From NCBI GenBank assembly GCA_011800155.1, contig CM022372.1, forward strand, positions 1,860,001 through 1,924,000: 64,000 bases of DNA. Direction: 5' to 3'. The position numbers were made by a program, and so were the translations under genes. Numbering within the stretch: the stretch's first letter is position 1; each line of letters begins with the position of its first letter. This DNA is from Flammulina velutipes (Eukaryota > Basidiomycota > Agaricomycetes > Agaricales > Physalacriaceae). Of this stretch, positions 1 through 13,013 are shown piece by piece. Under the pieces are notes generated by a model. That model saw nothing but the letters and a program-made list of their open reading frames with translations, searched no databases and was not told the origin of the DNA.

Positions 1-1
1 G

Positions 2-1324
2 TCCGCTCAGTCCCTCCCTCTCGTGTCACAAGACAAACTATGTGTCCTCCCTCTCGATATCCTAGGACGTCTGCTAACCATAACCATCGCCGAGGCCTTT
101 TTATCCGGCACCTTCCTATCCGCTCCCGATGCCCAGGTCAGTCAGTGCCCACTGCCCAGAGACCATACATTACACTTTACCTAATGAAATATCCAGCATT
201 CCCCCATTCTCGCGTCCGTCGCACCTCTCTCCAAACTATCAAGCCTTGTGCATTCCGCTCTTCTCGATTCTCGGCCCCGAGAAGGCCTTACCACGTCTCA
301 AGATACACTCGATGCTTTCCTCGCGTTATGCCGACAGGTCGAGGCAGATTGGGTACGCATCCAAGTCCGACCGGATGACCAACGCATTTGGCTCGTCCTA
401 AAGACATTACTCTTCTCGACTATAATGATATCCGAGTCTATTCTCTCTTCAGCCATATACGTCACGCCCAGCCCCGCATCCCTCGGGCTTACCACCCTCA
501 ACGCACTGAGCCACCTCTCCTTTGTCATCCAGCAGTTCGGAGGTATCACGCCCTCTTCAAACTTCGTGGAGCTGAAAAAGGCGGTGTACCTCGCTTTGGA
601 TATCGTCGCGGGGAGCTCCAAGGATGACGAGGCGGAGCAGTTTTTGTCTGGCTTGCTGCGTGCGCAGGGGAAGATGTCTGTCAATGGGGATGACCTGGCG
701 AAGAAGGCGTTCATATTGGCTTGCGCAGAGCAGCTGGTTCCCGTTCTGCGAGACCCGCGGGGAGTGTTCGCGTTATGCGAAGGGCACCTGAACGCGCCGG
801 GCCACCGCGAGACGTACGAATCCGCGCATTCCGTCGTCCTTGCTGTGCTCTCGCGGGAGGATATGAATGAATGGGTGGCAAAGATGGTGCCGTGGTATAC
901 GGCTTGTCTGGTTGATAATTCTGGGGACGATGGGTTGGATACTGTGCAGCTTTGTATGGCGTTTCAAACACTGGTGAGGAGTGCGTGTAGGGTTGAGGAC
1001 GCGATGGGATGGTATCCCGTGGAGGAAATCGTGCGCGCTGTCGAGCGGTTCAAAGGAGATGACGCGAGGGCACACAGACTGCGATTGGCTTTGATTTCGT
1101 GTGTGTCGGCGGTGAGGGGTGTGGATATGTTGGATAGGATTTTGAAGGAAGTCAGACGGGTGATTACGGGCAAACAAGAGGTGGATAGGTTAGGTGAGGA
1201 GGTCATTGAAAGAGTTGGGGATAGGGAAAAGGCGTTCGTCATCCGGTGGTGGGCAGAAAATAGAGAGAGCCTCGAGATGATATATAGTGAGGAGGAAGAA
1301 AGCCGGCAGATTGCTAAATTGTAA
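2..1324 (+). CDS. PEX8-like peroxisomal biogenesis protein, C-terminal part (5' truncated by window edge)
   Basis: Two exons are visible: an open stretch from the window edge to about 136, a 60-nt intron at about 137-196 (GTCAGT donor, CTAAT branch site, CCAG acceptor), then an open frame to a TAA at 1324. The visible protein is about 420 residues, alpha-helical and soluble. Helical segments such as VLRDPRGVFALCEGH and the stretch around TVQLCMAFQTLVRSA resemble the C-terminal half of fungal Pex8, the intraperoxisomal peroxin that links the docking and RING complexes in PTS1/PTS2 import. The C-terminus is AKL preceded by lysine-free residues; it is close to a PTS1-type tripeptide (SKL/AKL), which fits a peroxisomal protein. 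The start lies outside the window. The family call comes from remembered similarity and could be wrong; the coding status is secure. Confidence 0.62.
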
Positions 1325-1647
1325 CATATAGGAAGCATTGTGAATGTTGAATGCCTTCGATTGTAACGCTATCTCTCCTGTTCACTACGTAGACAAGCGG
1401 GGTTCATTCAAGTTCAGTTTGAATTCAGTAGTAGACCAATAACGTGCGTCAAGTAAGGTAGTTGCCTAGCGAGCTACTAAAATTATATGTGTGAAGTTGA
1501 AAATTACATCGTGTAGGAAGCTCCTCCATATACATTAGAAGTGAAGTAGGATAATTCTATAAACTATTAATTGGACGAAGCACTGTAGAAACCTTCAAGA
1601 AACGACCCTCTTCACCGCCCCATTAAGAGGGAAGCCTTTTTGAGCTA
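1325..1647. other. Convergent 3' intergenic spacer
   Basis: About 320 bp between the stop codons of two convergent genes. It is AT-rich and has no convincing ORF; it most likely holds both 3' UTRs and polyadenylation signals. No repeat or RNA gene was seen. Confidence 0.5.
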
Positions 1648-3608
1648 TCACGCGGCTTGAAGTGGATATAGACCAGGCGGGGCTGCCTGCTCTAATTCAT
1701 TTTCCCTAGCCTGAGGGATTGGTACGAAAGGTCGCACAAAAGGTGCAGGCACGGAAGGCGATTGGCTATAGGAAGATGAAGGGGAATCAGGGGGCTTTTC
1801 CTCATCGTTAGTGACCGGTAACCCCGTCGACGTGTTGGTTGCATATCGCTCCTCGATGATGGACCCGACCTTGAGACAAGTTAAGGTTAATGATCCGTCG
1901 ACCGTGATGACCACTCACAGCAATCATCAATGTCAAGGCGACGCTGAACACACTCAGTGAGTTCCCAAGGACCACGGCGAGAAGTGATAGAGGACTCTTC
2001 CATTGGGAGGTCTGGATGTTGCAGATGAACGACGTCGCAAGTGACCTCCCGTCCAAGTCTCGAATGGCCTCATCGAAGAGATACCCGTTCACCGCATATA
2101 CGATTTCGTACATGTCCGGGAGGACACCGGGGAGGCGACTGACATCACCGTTGAATGCTAATTCTGGTCGAATCCTTCCAACACCTAGGATAAGCAGGAC
2201 GGATCCGCTCGACCATATTTCGCCCTCGGATGTGAGATTGAATAGTAGTCGAAGATCATCATAGACCTGGTCAGGCTTGTCCCAGAGGAAATAGCTCCCT
2301 TTGGAACAGTATATGCTGTTGTGGCATTGGTGCGTGGTGGCGTTCTTGCGATATCTAATATCGCCGAACCAGACATTGACATAGTCAATGAGGTTCGGTG
2401 TAATTGTGATATTGGACGTTGTGGAATTAAAATCCTCGGGGTAGACCTCGGGTGGGAAGTCGTCAAGTGCGAAAGTTAGATTGGGGTAAGTGGATTGGAG
2501 GTCGCTGCATTTTAGGAAGATGTATCAGCGCAGTTTTGGAGAGAGTTTGGCATGATCATCCGTACACGATGTATTCTTCGATGCGGTTCTGTGTTTTTTG
2601 AGTAAAGCTCGGCCAACTACAAATGATGTGAGTACAACACGAATTTGTAAGAGAATGGGATGACATACTTATCGACATTTCTAGCGTAGTTCGTACACAC
2701 GTCGAGTACAGTTATATGCGCGGCCCCGCCGTACGTCGCATTCTGACGGTCAACCAACTTACACTTGGCGCAGATTCTTCTTAGAGAGAGGTAAGCACAA
2801 CGAAAAGTGAAGGCAAAGTCTGACGACAAACCCGTAGTTGTAGGTATTACTCGAGAAATAAAAGGTCATGCCTGTACTAACAATCTGCATGGAAGATATT
2901 TAGCAAATTGCACTTTTCCTGGGGCAAGATCACTCACAGAACAATTCAACTTCTCCCCGTTGTAAGCAGCTTGTACCGCGTCGAGTTTTCCAGTAGGATT
3001 GAAGGCATTGATCGTCCACTTGAACGATCCAGGATCTATCTCTGCATCCGGTCCCGAATTGTTATGTACTGTGCTGGGCATTCGCGTGAAATAACTAGCT
3101 GATACGTCCAAAAGGCTCGATTCGCAGCTTGTCGTCGAGCTTCCATTTTTCAGTGGGGTTTCGGGGCTATAGAATGTTTGCAGAACCACTGTCCTGTAGA
3201 ATTGATTAAAAACGAGAGATATACGGAGTCTAATTGACCACCGTACGAGGATACAAGGTCATGGCCCTGAGTGAGTAGATTGAATATAGCCAGCCCGATG
3301 AGGGTGAGAGCCTGGAGCGTGTATTGTTAGACAAAGTAATAGGTATAATAGAAACAAAGTTGACAGACCGAGGTGCTTAAAATCGTTACACCGATGAAGC
3401 GTCTCTCGAACGTCTTGGTCAAGGGGTATTCGTTGAAAGGTTTAAGAATGTGTTGCCCAATGAGTCTCAAAATCGCCATGGGTAGCCTTAGGAGAATAAG
3501 AAGATTATCGAAGCCGTTTAAATAGCCATTCCAAGCGATCTCATCGGAGGTGTAGTTGAGGTGAGTCTTGTTGGATTCTTTGGATGGAGGATAGTGTCCT
3601 AGATACAC
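1648..3608 (-). CDS. Unknown fungal membrane protein with large extracytosolic domain
   Basis: A multi-exon gene read from an ATG at 3608 to a stop at 1648. The N-terminal part has a hydrophobic stretch (around VTILSTSALTLIGLAIF, after splicing at about 3380/3310). A central region of several hundred residues with scattered cysteines and NxS/T sites follows, then a second hydrophobic helix near LLAVVLGNSLSVFSVALTLM. A short proline- and serine-rich tail ends in LYPLQAA. This arrangement of a short N-terminal tail, one TM, a glycosylated loop, one TM and a cytosolic tail is common among basidiomycete-specific membrane proteins. I do not recognise a functional domain. Several internal splice sites are inferred (for example a donor after HDLVS at about 3240), so the exact protein is uncertain although the gene is real. 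Confidence 0.6.
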
Positions 3609-4394
3609 CGGTATAGAATGGCCCGGAAGGCGAATAAGTCACCTAAGTTGAACTTTCACACCTATCAAGCGAGTCCTCGATAGAGTCGGGAGACGATCCC
3701 GCTCGGGTCTGATATCAAGGTTGACGCGGTCAGTCAACGCAGAACGGAAGCTCCTGCCAGCTGGATCTTCGGCGTTGCTTCAGAGTATGAGTAACTTAGT
3801 AATATAAGCCACACAGGTCACTGGCATCGAAGATAGATCTTCGTTAAATCTCATAGAGCCTATGAGTTTTTGCCAGACTTCGCGGATACAAAGCGATATT
3901 TGCAAGTACGAGAGTTGGAAAATCAGCTTGAGGATGTTTTTGAGAGACTTGTGGGGTTTGAGGCAACATCAGACTCAGAAAGAACAAAGAAAGCAGCAAA
4001 GGCCAGCAAAGGTGGAGGAGAGAGCAAGGGTGCCAATCCTTGGCGATCATGCGTCACGGACCGACGATCATTCCTTCCTCTTTCGTCCCCCCGCCTTCTT
4101 TGCCCTTTCAAGTGGCTAAACGCGATTTCTCGAAGTAAACTAGAAGATTCAAGGTGATATTATAGTCCTCGTGCCTATCAATTTATCATCGTTGAACACA
4201 GACATCAGAACACATCTCTCAACTTACTGTGTTCCGCGATCGACCAATTCAGGTGATAACTCGCTGAGTGAGTCCAGCCACAAAATCATAGGACACCTAT
4301 ACGAGGATAGCAAACTATATAGCTGAAACAAAGTTTTATATATGTACACGATTTCAATTGCATAGATAATCAAATGAGCCCGTTTCACTACAAA
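3609..4394. other. Intergenic region with an isolated coding-like stretch
   Basis: Nearly 800 bp between two minus-strand genes; it should contain the promoter of the membrane-protein gene that starts at 3608. The + strand at about 3840-4010 reads as a charged, helical peptide (DTKRYLQVRELENQLEDVF) that looks like real coding sequence. It has no credible start, stop or splice partner around it. The rest is AT-rich with no recognisable gene. Confidence 0.4.
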
Positions 4395-5686
4395 TTACAT
4401 GAACCTCGCTGGGTCTAGTTTCTTCAAGTTACCACAACGTATCCTTCCGTCCATCGCAAGTTCTGCGAGGGCCTTGGCTGTTCCAGGCGCGTTACATATT
4501 CCCTGTCAAGGGGTCCATATTAGTATAAGAAGGATCGGGCGAAGAAAACGTCTCGCACCCAACAGGTGTGTCCTGTCCCAATATACAGACCATGCGCAAT
4601 ATCATCCGCCGCACCCACGATCGGCCCGCCACCTGCGGTGACCATGGGGAGGAAACACGCCTGCTGAGTCCCCATGGTACACGCCGCCAACTCGTCAGAG
4701 ATGCTGGAGATATGTTTCCTGATGCTCTGGCAAGCTCCCGCGTCCACCTGCACGCCATCAACAGTATCCGGGAGAGGCGAATCGTCTCCCGGTCCACAAG
4801 CGTAGATCTCGTTGCCCGGACGAGAGTAAATCTCCGGCGATACGCGTTTCCGCTTTCCACTCTCATTGAGCGTGATCTCCGTGAATAACACGTACGGCGC
4901 GATCTCCGTTCCGGGGGTAGCTTGGATTGTTATACTGTGCGCGCGTGTGGCGGATATGGGAAGACGGGGAACCATAGCTGGGGACCATGCACCGGCGGTA
5001 ACGATTACCTGGGAAGCAGGAATGTCTATCGTCTGCTTCGAGGCGAGATCTTGGCAGGTTACACCAATCACTCTGCCGCCCATCTGGTTGACAGATAGGA
5101 CTTTTGCGCCGGAGACAAGTTCGACGCCTCTCTCTTGGGCCAGAGAAAGCATGCTCGTGGTGAACAGGTACGGATGGACCTGGGCTGTCGCTCCGAAAGG
5201 AGCCATGGGCGAATACGAATCGGTAACCTCTTCCTTGACCCACAGGAGATCGTCAGGGAGCCCTTTGCTTTTGCGTTGCGCAGACGCGTCGGATGGATCA
5301 AGTCCCAGAGTCTTTTCCAAACTTTTTCTTCTCCCCCCGCTTCCTACTTCAGTTCCAGTAGCATTTGCAGTCTCTCCGTGGCCCTCCCAGCTGCCGCAAT
5401 TCACGTATCGCCACCCCCATCTTTCTGTTCCGTTGTGCTCATCAGCTAGTCTTACATGTTCAGGGAACGAGAGGTCAACAAGTTCCTTAGGGTAAGCCCA
5501 TTTTGCGATGAGACCGCCAGCTTTTCCAGACGCGCCCTGTGCAGCTCCGTTTACAGATGCTTCAATGATACGGATAGAATACGCAGCAGAGAATGCAGGA
5601 TGGCGGGTGAGATAGTAAGCAGTCGTGCAGCCGATGATACCAGCACCGACGATGATAATATTCCTGGGTGCTTCTGGCGCTGCCAT
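4395..5686 (-). CDS. FAD-dependent oxidoreductase, TDA3-like (DAO family)
   Basis: Two exons (5686-4559 and 4502-4395) separated by a 56-nt intron give a 411-residue protein. The N-terminus carries the Rossmann FAD-binding motif VGAGIIGCTTAYYL at about residues 11-24. A D-amino-acid-oxidase-like fold follows, and near the C-terminus the GGGPIVGAADD and GLYIGTGHTCWGI segments contact FAD in this family. The closest known relatives are the uncharacterised fungal oxidoreductases typified by yeast TDA3, a protein linked to endosome/Golgi traffic; the substrate is unknown. I chose the ATG at 5686 because it directly precedes the Rossmann fold; an in-frame ATG at 5791 would add 35 residues that look unlike the family. 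The last exon restores the conserved NAPGTAKALAEL helix and ends DPARFM. Confidence 0.85.
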
Positions 5687-5826
5687 GACCGTCAAAGTTG
5701 AGAACGAAGTGATTACGTCAGCGAAAGCGAGGCTGCAAGCTCGTAGAATTTGAAGAGGTATACATAGCTTGGACAGAGCGATATTTTGCATTTACATTCT
5801 AAGGAACTATAACAGATTTGAGGGTA

Positions 5827-7000
5827 CTAATTTTCGTCAGGCCTATTCCTAGGTGTAAAGTAAGGTTCAAGTGTTTCTCGTAATGTTTTCTTATAACTCT
5901 TCTTCTGGTCCTCTTTCACCTCCCCTTTTTTGTCGATTAGGAGCCGGGCACCTTTCACTGTGATCAGTTCAAGGCTGACACCTTTCCTATACCGATAGCC
6001 CAATTGCACGTCTATAGGGAGCCAGTGTTTACACTCTATATCGGCCACCCATTCCGATAATCTATAGTTGTCGATCCTATAAGTACCTGGTAAGTACTCA
6101 GAATCGAGCGGGATGAATAGAAATACATACACAAGATTTTTTTCGAGGAGCATTTCATGCTCTTGAATTGCCCTTTCTAGACAACGTGGAAGCATGATTT
6201 TCTCATCCCAGTCCTTCTCGAGCGTCCATTCGGTCAAGGTCCTGAGAGTGACTGGAGGGTCGGTACTATCGTCACCCAGATTAACTGTACCATGCATATT
6301 CTTGATCAACACCATATAAACTTTCGCCTTGCCAGCCTCATCGATGTATTGGTCCCACATGAACCTATCAGGCTCCAACTGTCAGGATGTCCATGTGAGC
6401 AAAAGCAAAGCGCGATATGTGACGCACCAACTGCAAGATTTTCTTCATTCGTTCCACTTTTGGGAGGACCTTCGGAGGCACTTCATCTTGATAAATGACC
6501 CTCAAAATCCCTAGTGTCTTATTATCTTTGGATGTGACGAGAAGTTTTCGTTCCCCCAGCCTTCCAGGTGATGATGTTGTTATCATCTGTTCAAGGGAGA
6601 CCTCCTTGCCATTGATATTCCCCACTTTTTTGTCTATATCAAACGAAGCTTCGTCGACACGACCTTTGTCAGCTGCGCCAGAGACAGACTCGTCGTCACC
6701 ATCACGCTTGTGTTTACGGCGAGAATCAAACTGCTGGCGTTCGTTACTAGTATTGCGATGGAAAGCAGTGGTATTCGCTGGTAAAACATCTCCATACGAA
6801 GGATGAGGACTATATCCAGGGTTAAGGTTGGAAAATGTCTCGGAAAATGCAGAGAAGAGGACGTACAGAGCGAACACGAACGGCATGCAAGTAAACATGG
6901 CAGTCGACGTCACCAGGACGTGTATAAGCAAGAGCATTCCAAAGGTTTCGACTGACGGAGAAAAGAAAAGGTATGCAGTCGTCCCAGAATCGTTGAGCAT
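5827..7000 (-). CDS. Unknown membrane-anchored protein, possibly kinase-fold
   Basis: Two exons (7000-6428 and 6378-5827) with a 49-nt intron (GTGCGT donor) give 374 residues. An in-frame TAA immediately precedes the ATG, so the start is firm. Residues about 20-50 form a hydrophobic signal-anchor, followed by a polar, basic linker and a folded domain of about 250 residues. No domain is recognised with certainty. The order of elements is reminiscent of a protein-kinase-like fold: a strand with LGILRVIYQ, a helix, paired strands ending KVYMVLIKNMHG, and much later a segment ending KHWLPIDVQLG. The last matches the position and shape of the MPIDWG segment in the kinase-like gene at 42985-43999. 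Classical catalytic residues are not evident. The gene is divergent from Miro, with 308 bp between start codons. Confidence 0.7.
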
Positions 7001-7308
7001 TTATTCAATGGAAGCCGTAGTCAGGACACGCCAAATATGAGCACTGCAAGTTGCATAGTTGCCAAAGAGACAAGTAGACCGGTAGGAGTGCCTGTTAAAC
7101 TGTAAGACCGACCAGTGCGTTCTCCAGCTTCCAGCCCTCCCAACTGAGTCGTTGACCAAATGGAAGAAGTTGTCAATGAAGGCATCGCAAGGAAGCGTGG
7201 GAAAGTGTTGCCGGATCGACGCGTCCTCATTCTCTTCCCTAATTACACCGCCGCCACCACCGCAATCCCGCTCCTTCCCTCCGTCATCGCGACGCCAAGA
7301 CTTCCGAC

Positions 7309-9957
<2,649 letters not shown>

Positions 9958-10190
9958 ACAGACATTATAATATATCGTAGACTCTGCTAATTTGAAGAAG
10001 CTGGAACGTGGCGCATCGCCGTGAGCATGCGGCATACACGTGTAAACAATTAGAGTCACACATGCGTCACAATAAGATCTGCTGATTATTACTTTGAACT
10101 TGAACGAATTGAACGTTTTGACTTGCGACCACCACCATCTCTAGTGAACGATTGACGACGACGACGACGACCACAACGACGACGATAACG
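9958..10190 (+). promoter_or_regulatory. Presumed promoter and 5' UTR of the VWA gene
   Basis: A 233-bp gap between two + strand genes. It must hold the Miro 3' end and the promoter of the VWA-domain gene. No clear TATA box is visible. It ends in a GAC trinucleotide repeat just before the ATG. Confidence 0.35.
10154..10171 (+). repeat. (GAC)6 microsatellite in 5' UTR
   Basis: Six perfect GAC units lie 20 nt upstream of the VWA-gene start codon, followed by further imperfect ACGACGATAACG units. The repeat is probably transcribed as 5' UTR. Confidence 0.8.
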
Positions 10191-11892
10191 ATGGATACAG
10201 ACATGGATTTCCAGGGGCCCGCGGACCCGTCTTCACAGTCATACCAACCAGTCTTCGGCCAACAAAGCGAGACAAATCTGGATCCTAACCGCAGGTTGCT
10301 GTGAGTACTACTCATACGATTATCGCCGTTGAGCACGCTCAAGACGGCTTTGACCAGTGATCTCGTCTTTGTACAAGACTGCACTGGCAGCCAAGGCAGC
10401 TACATCACCTCTGCGACGAAGAACATTAGAGAGATATGTGGCCACATCTACGAGTCGGGGCGTTTGCAAGCCCAGGAAGATCTGCGTGTTGGCCTCGTCG
10501 CATTCCGTGACCATCCGCCCCAAGACCACACCTATGTGACCAAGAACTTTGGCTTTACCTCCGACGTCAGTAAAGTGCACCAGCATCTGTCTGGATTGTA
10601 TGCATCTGGGGGTGGCGATGGCCCAGAGGCTATCACCGCCGCGCTGGTCGAAACGCTCAACATGGATTGGCGGGAGAGTGCGACCAAGATGGTGGTGTTG
10701 ATAGCAGATGCGCCTCCGCATGGTATTGGAGAATATGGCGATGGTAAGTCACTGCTGTTAACCGCTGGTATATATGACTTATCCCCTTTCTTCAGGATTT
10801 GACGATGGCTCGCCGGATGGTTATGATCCCCTTGACGTTGCGCGCACACTTGCCAGTCGTGGAATCACACTAGTGAGTCACGCCATAATCTTCAATCTAC
10901 GCCTGCAAACTAAAATATTCACAGTTCTTCGTTGCGTGCGAGCCTGCTTTAAGCGGCTACCAGGTGCGTATAATCATTCACGACTCTTTACTGATCCTCA
11001 GACTGGCATTCATAGTATGCGACGGACTTTTACAAAGCAATAACGAATCTGACATCGGGCTTGATGCTTCCTCTTACTACCGCCGATCTTCTTGCCCACG
11101 CTATCGTAGGCAGTGTACTTGAGAACCTCGATATGGAACGACTGGTGCGCGAAGTAGGACACGCTGTCGCGGCGCGAATCCTCGGCAACAATGAGAGCGT
11201 TGATGATGTGGCTCGAGAACTGCACGAGAAACTGTTGCTACGTAACGAGAGCACGAAGAAAGTGGTGATAGAAAGCATCTACAAGGAGTCTGCAGAGTCG
11301 ACGCATAATGTGGAGATCTTCATGACTGCGCCATCGTTGGCGGAGGCGCGGCCACACCTAAAGAAGGTTCGCATCGTTTGTGCATGTTCCTCGTGGGCAT
11401 TCTGATATCGGCTAGGTGCATGGAACTCGCTTTACTGACAAGTATCTGCAAATGAAAGCGATGGGGCGTACTGGCTATACTTCCTTCGCCCCGGCAACGC
11501 CTCCACGTTCGCCGACCTTCAAGTCACTTTCGCCATCTAGTAGCCCCAAGACAGCCACTGGCTCACCACCACGCAAGGTGGTCACCGAATTCGCTGCATT
11601 CGGTGCGCCATCTAACATGAGTGTGTTCGGGACGTCAGTAGCGTCCACGCCGTTCTCGTTGGCCGGCAACAAGGCGGCGTTTGGTGGTATGCGAAATGGA
11701 GGCAGCAGGTCGATGTTTGATGAAGACGACGACGAAGAGGATGATGGGAGACAGAAGGTGGAATTGAAGGAGAGCTCGATCTCGTTAGAGCAGGTACGTT
11801 CGGCTTCTATTTTCGTCTTCATTGGTGTCTAAACCTGTTCTCAGGCGCGACGGATTGCGATTCAGAGTGCAATGCGCTCTGCGAGGGCCTAA
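10191..11892 (+). CDS. von Willebrand factor A (VWA) domain protein
   Basis: The start at 10191 gives MDTDMDFQGPADP; the first intron (GTGAGT, about 10303-10333) joins NRRLL to TLKTALTSDLVFVQD. Residues about 45-240 form a VWA fold whose metal site reads DCTGS (a DxTxS version of the MIDAS motif), with later conserved GLVAFRDH and GGGDGPEA loops and VLIADAPPHG. This version of VWA resembles the domain fused to alpha-kinase in VwkA-type proteins, but no kinase domain follows here. The C-terminal third is Ser/Pro/Thr-rich (PRSPTFKSLSPSSSPK) with an acidic run DEDDDEEDD and a final helix ending SAMRSARA. It has no signal peptide, so it is probably cytosolic. The partner is unknown. Confidence 0.85.
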
Positions 11893-12055
11893 GCCAAATT
11901 GCATTTTCCAGTATCCATGCATGCATCTTTCGCTATTACTTTGCAATCTATTGTAGATATCTATCGCGCATCACGTACTCCCTAGTTGCAGAGCAGGAAA
12001 TTTGTACCATTATATTACACCCTTATCCACGAAGCAAGCATAAGCCAATGAAATG

Positions 12056-12933
12056 TTATCGTTTCTTTTTGCGAAGAGGCTCTTCCGGTGAGCCATCATC
12101 AGGCTTTCGCCGACGTTTCTTTTTCTCGTCCTTTGTCGTCTTCTCTTCCTCGTCCTCAGTTCCCTCTGATTTTTGCGCTTTTGCTGCAGCCTTTGCCTCT
12201 TTTCTCCGTCTTTTACGCTCCGCCTTGTCTTTGTCCTCAATTGTTGAGTTTAATTTGCGGAGCTTTCGTGCTCGTTTTTCTTCCTTTCGTGCCCTACGCT
12301 CCTCCTTCGCTGCGAGGCGCTGTGCCTGAATTAAAAGTTTCTCCTCCACTACGATTTCCACCGTAGGAGTGAGCTCTTCGAACGCCGGGTCGGGGCCTAG
12401 GACGGGACCACGGAAAAAGTTGGAATAGAGGCCGCGTTTGGCAGCGTCGCGTTTGGCTGTGGCGAGCAGGCTGAGTTTGGGTGTTGTGGCGTCTGGGGTA
12501 GAGCTGCCTGATGAGCTGGGGGTCGCAAGCGTGCCTTCAGTTGGTCGTTTGTTGGATAATATTCCAGTAGTGGTGCGTTGTAGTTTTGGCGCAGAGGGGG
12601 TGTCCTGCAAGAGAGCCTTAGTGATAAAGTTATTGAGATTATTATGCATCCACCTACCGAATCGCTATCCTCTTCATCGCTGCTGGTTATTCTTACCGTA
12701 ATAGACTTTGCCGCCGCAGAAAAGAGACTGTCGGGCGTAAGGATGGAAGGGATAAATAATGAATGCACTTACTGATCCCAAAACGGAAAAGCCTCATCGC
12801 GGTCCTTTCCAATGCCTGAAAGCGTCTTTTTCTGGGAAACTGTGATTGGGCGTGAGATTGCGCCTTGGCGGAGGCCGTTTCCTTTTCCGGACCATCCTTG
12901 GGCGACGAGGAACGAGTGTCCGTCCAGCGGCAT
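12056..12933 (-). CDS. G-patch domain nucleolar protein, TMA23/PINX1-type
   Basis: Three exons. The start at 12933 gives MPLDGHSFLVAQGW, the beginning of a degenerate G-patch (GWSGKGNGLRQG), followed by the diagnostic stretch GIGKDRDEAFPFWDH-LFSAAAKSI created by splicing about 12780/12715. Then come an acidic patch (SSDEEDSDS), a Ser/Pro linker, and a very basic lysine/arginine-rich coiled tail ending RKKKR. This arrangement matches fungal TMA23-like G-patch proteins that act in the nucleolus in ribosome biogenesis; G-patch proteins typically activate DEAH helicases. Length (about 250 residues) fits. The start codon lies 80 bp from the divergent F-box gene. Confidence 0.82.
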
Positions 12934-13013
12934 GATGAGAGTAAATTGTGAATTGTGTGACGGTGACAAAACAAATGTATGTGGCACGTGCACTGATAAC
13001 CTGGAGAGTAACC
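12934..13013. promoter_or_regulatory. 80-bp bidirectional promoter region
   Basis: Only 80 bp separate the start codons of the G-patch gene (-) and the F-box gene (+). The interval must hold both 5' UTRs and core promoters unless transcripts overlap. No TATA box is evident. Confidence 0.5.

Noticed and set aside
4866..5495. 209-codon ORF on the + strand
   Set aside because: It is antisense to the conserved TDA3-like oxidoreductase exon; codon pattern mirrors the real frame and no domain is visible.
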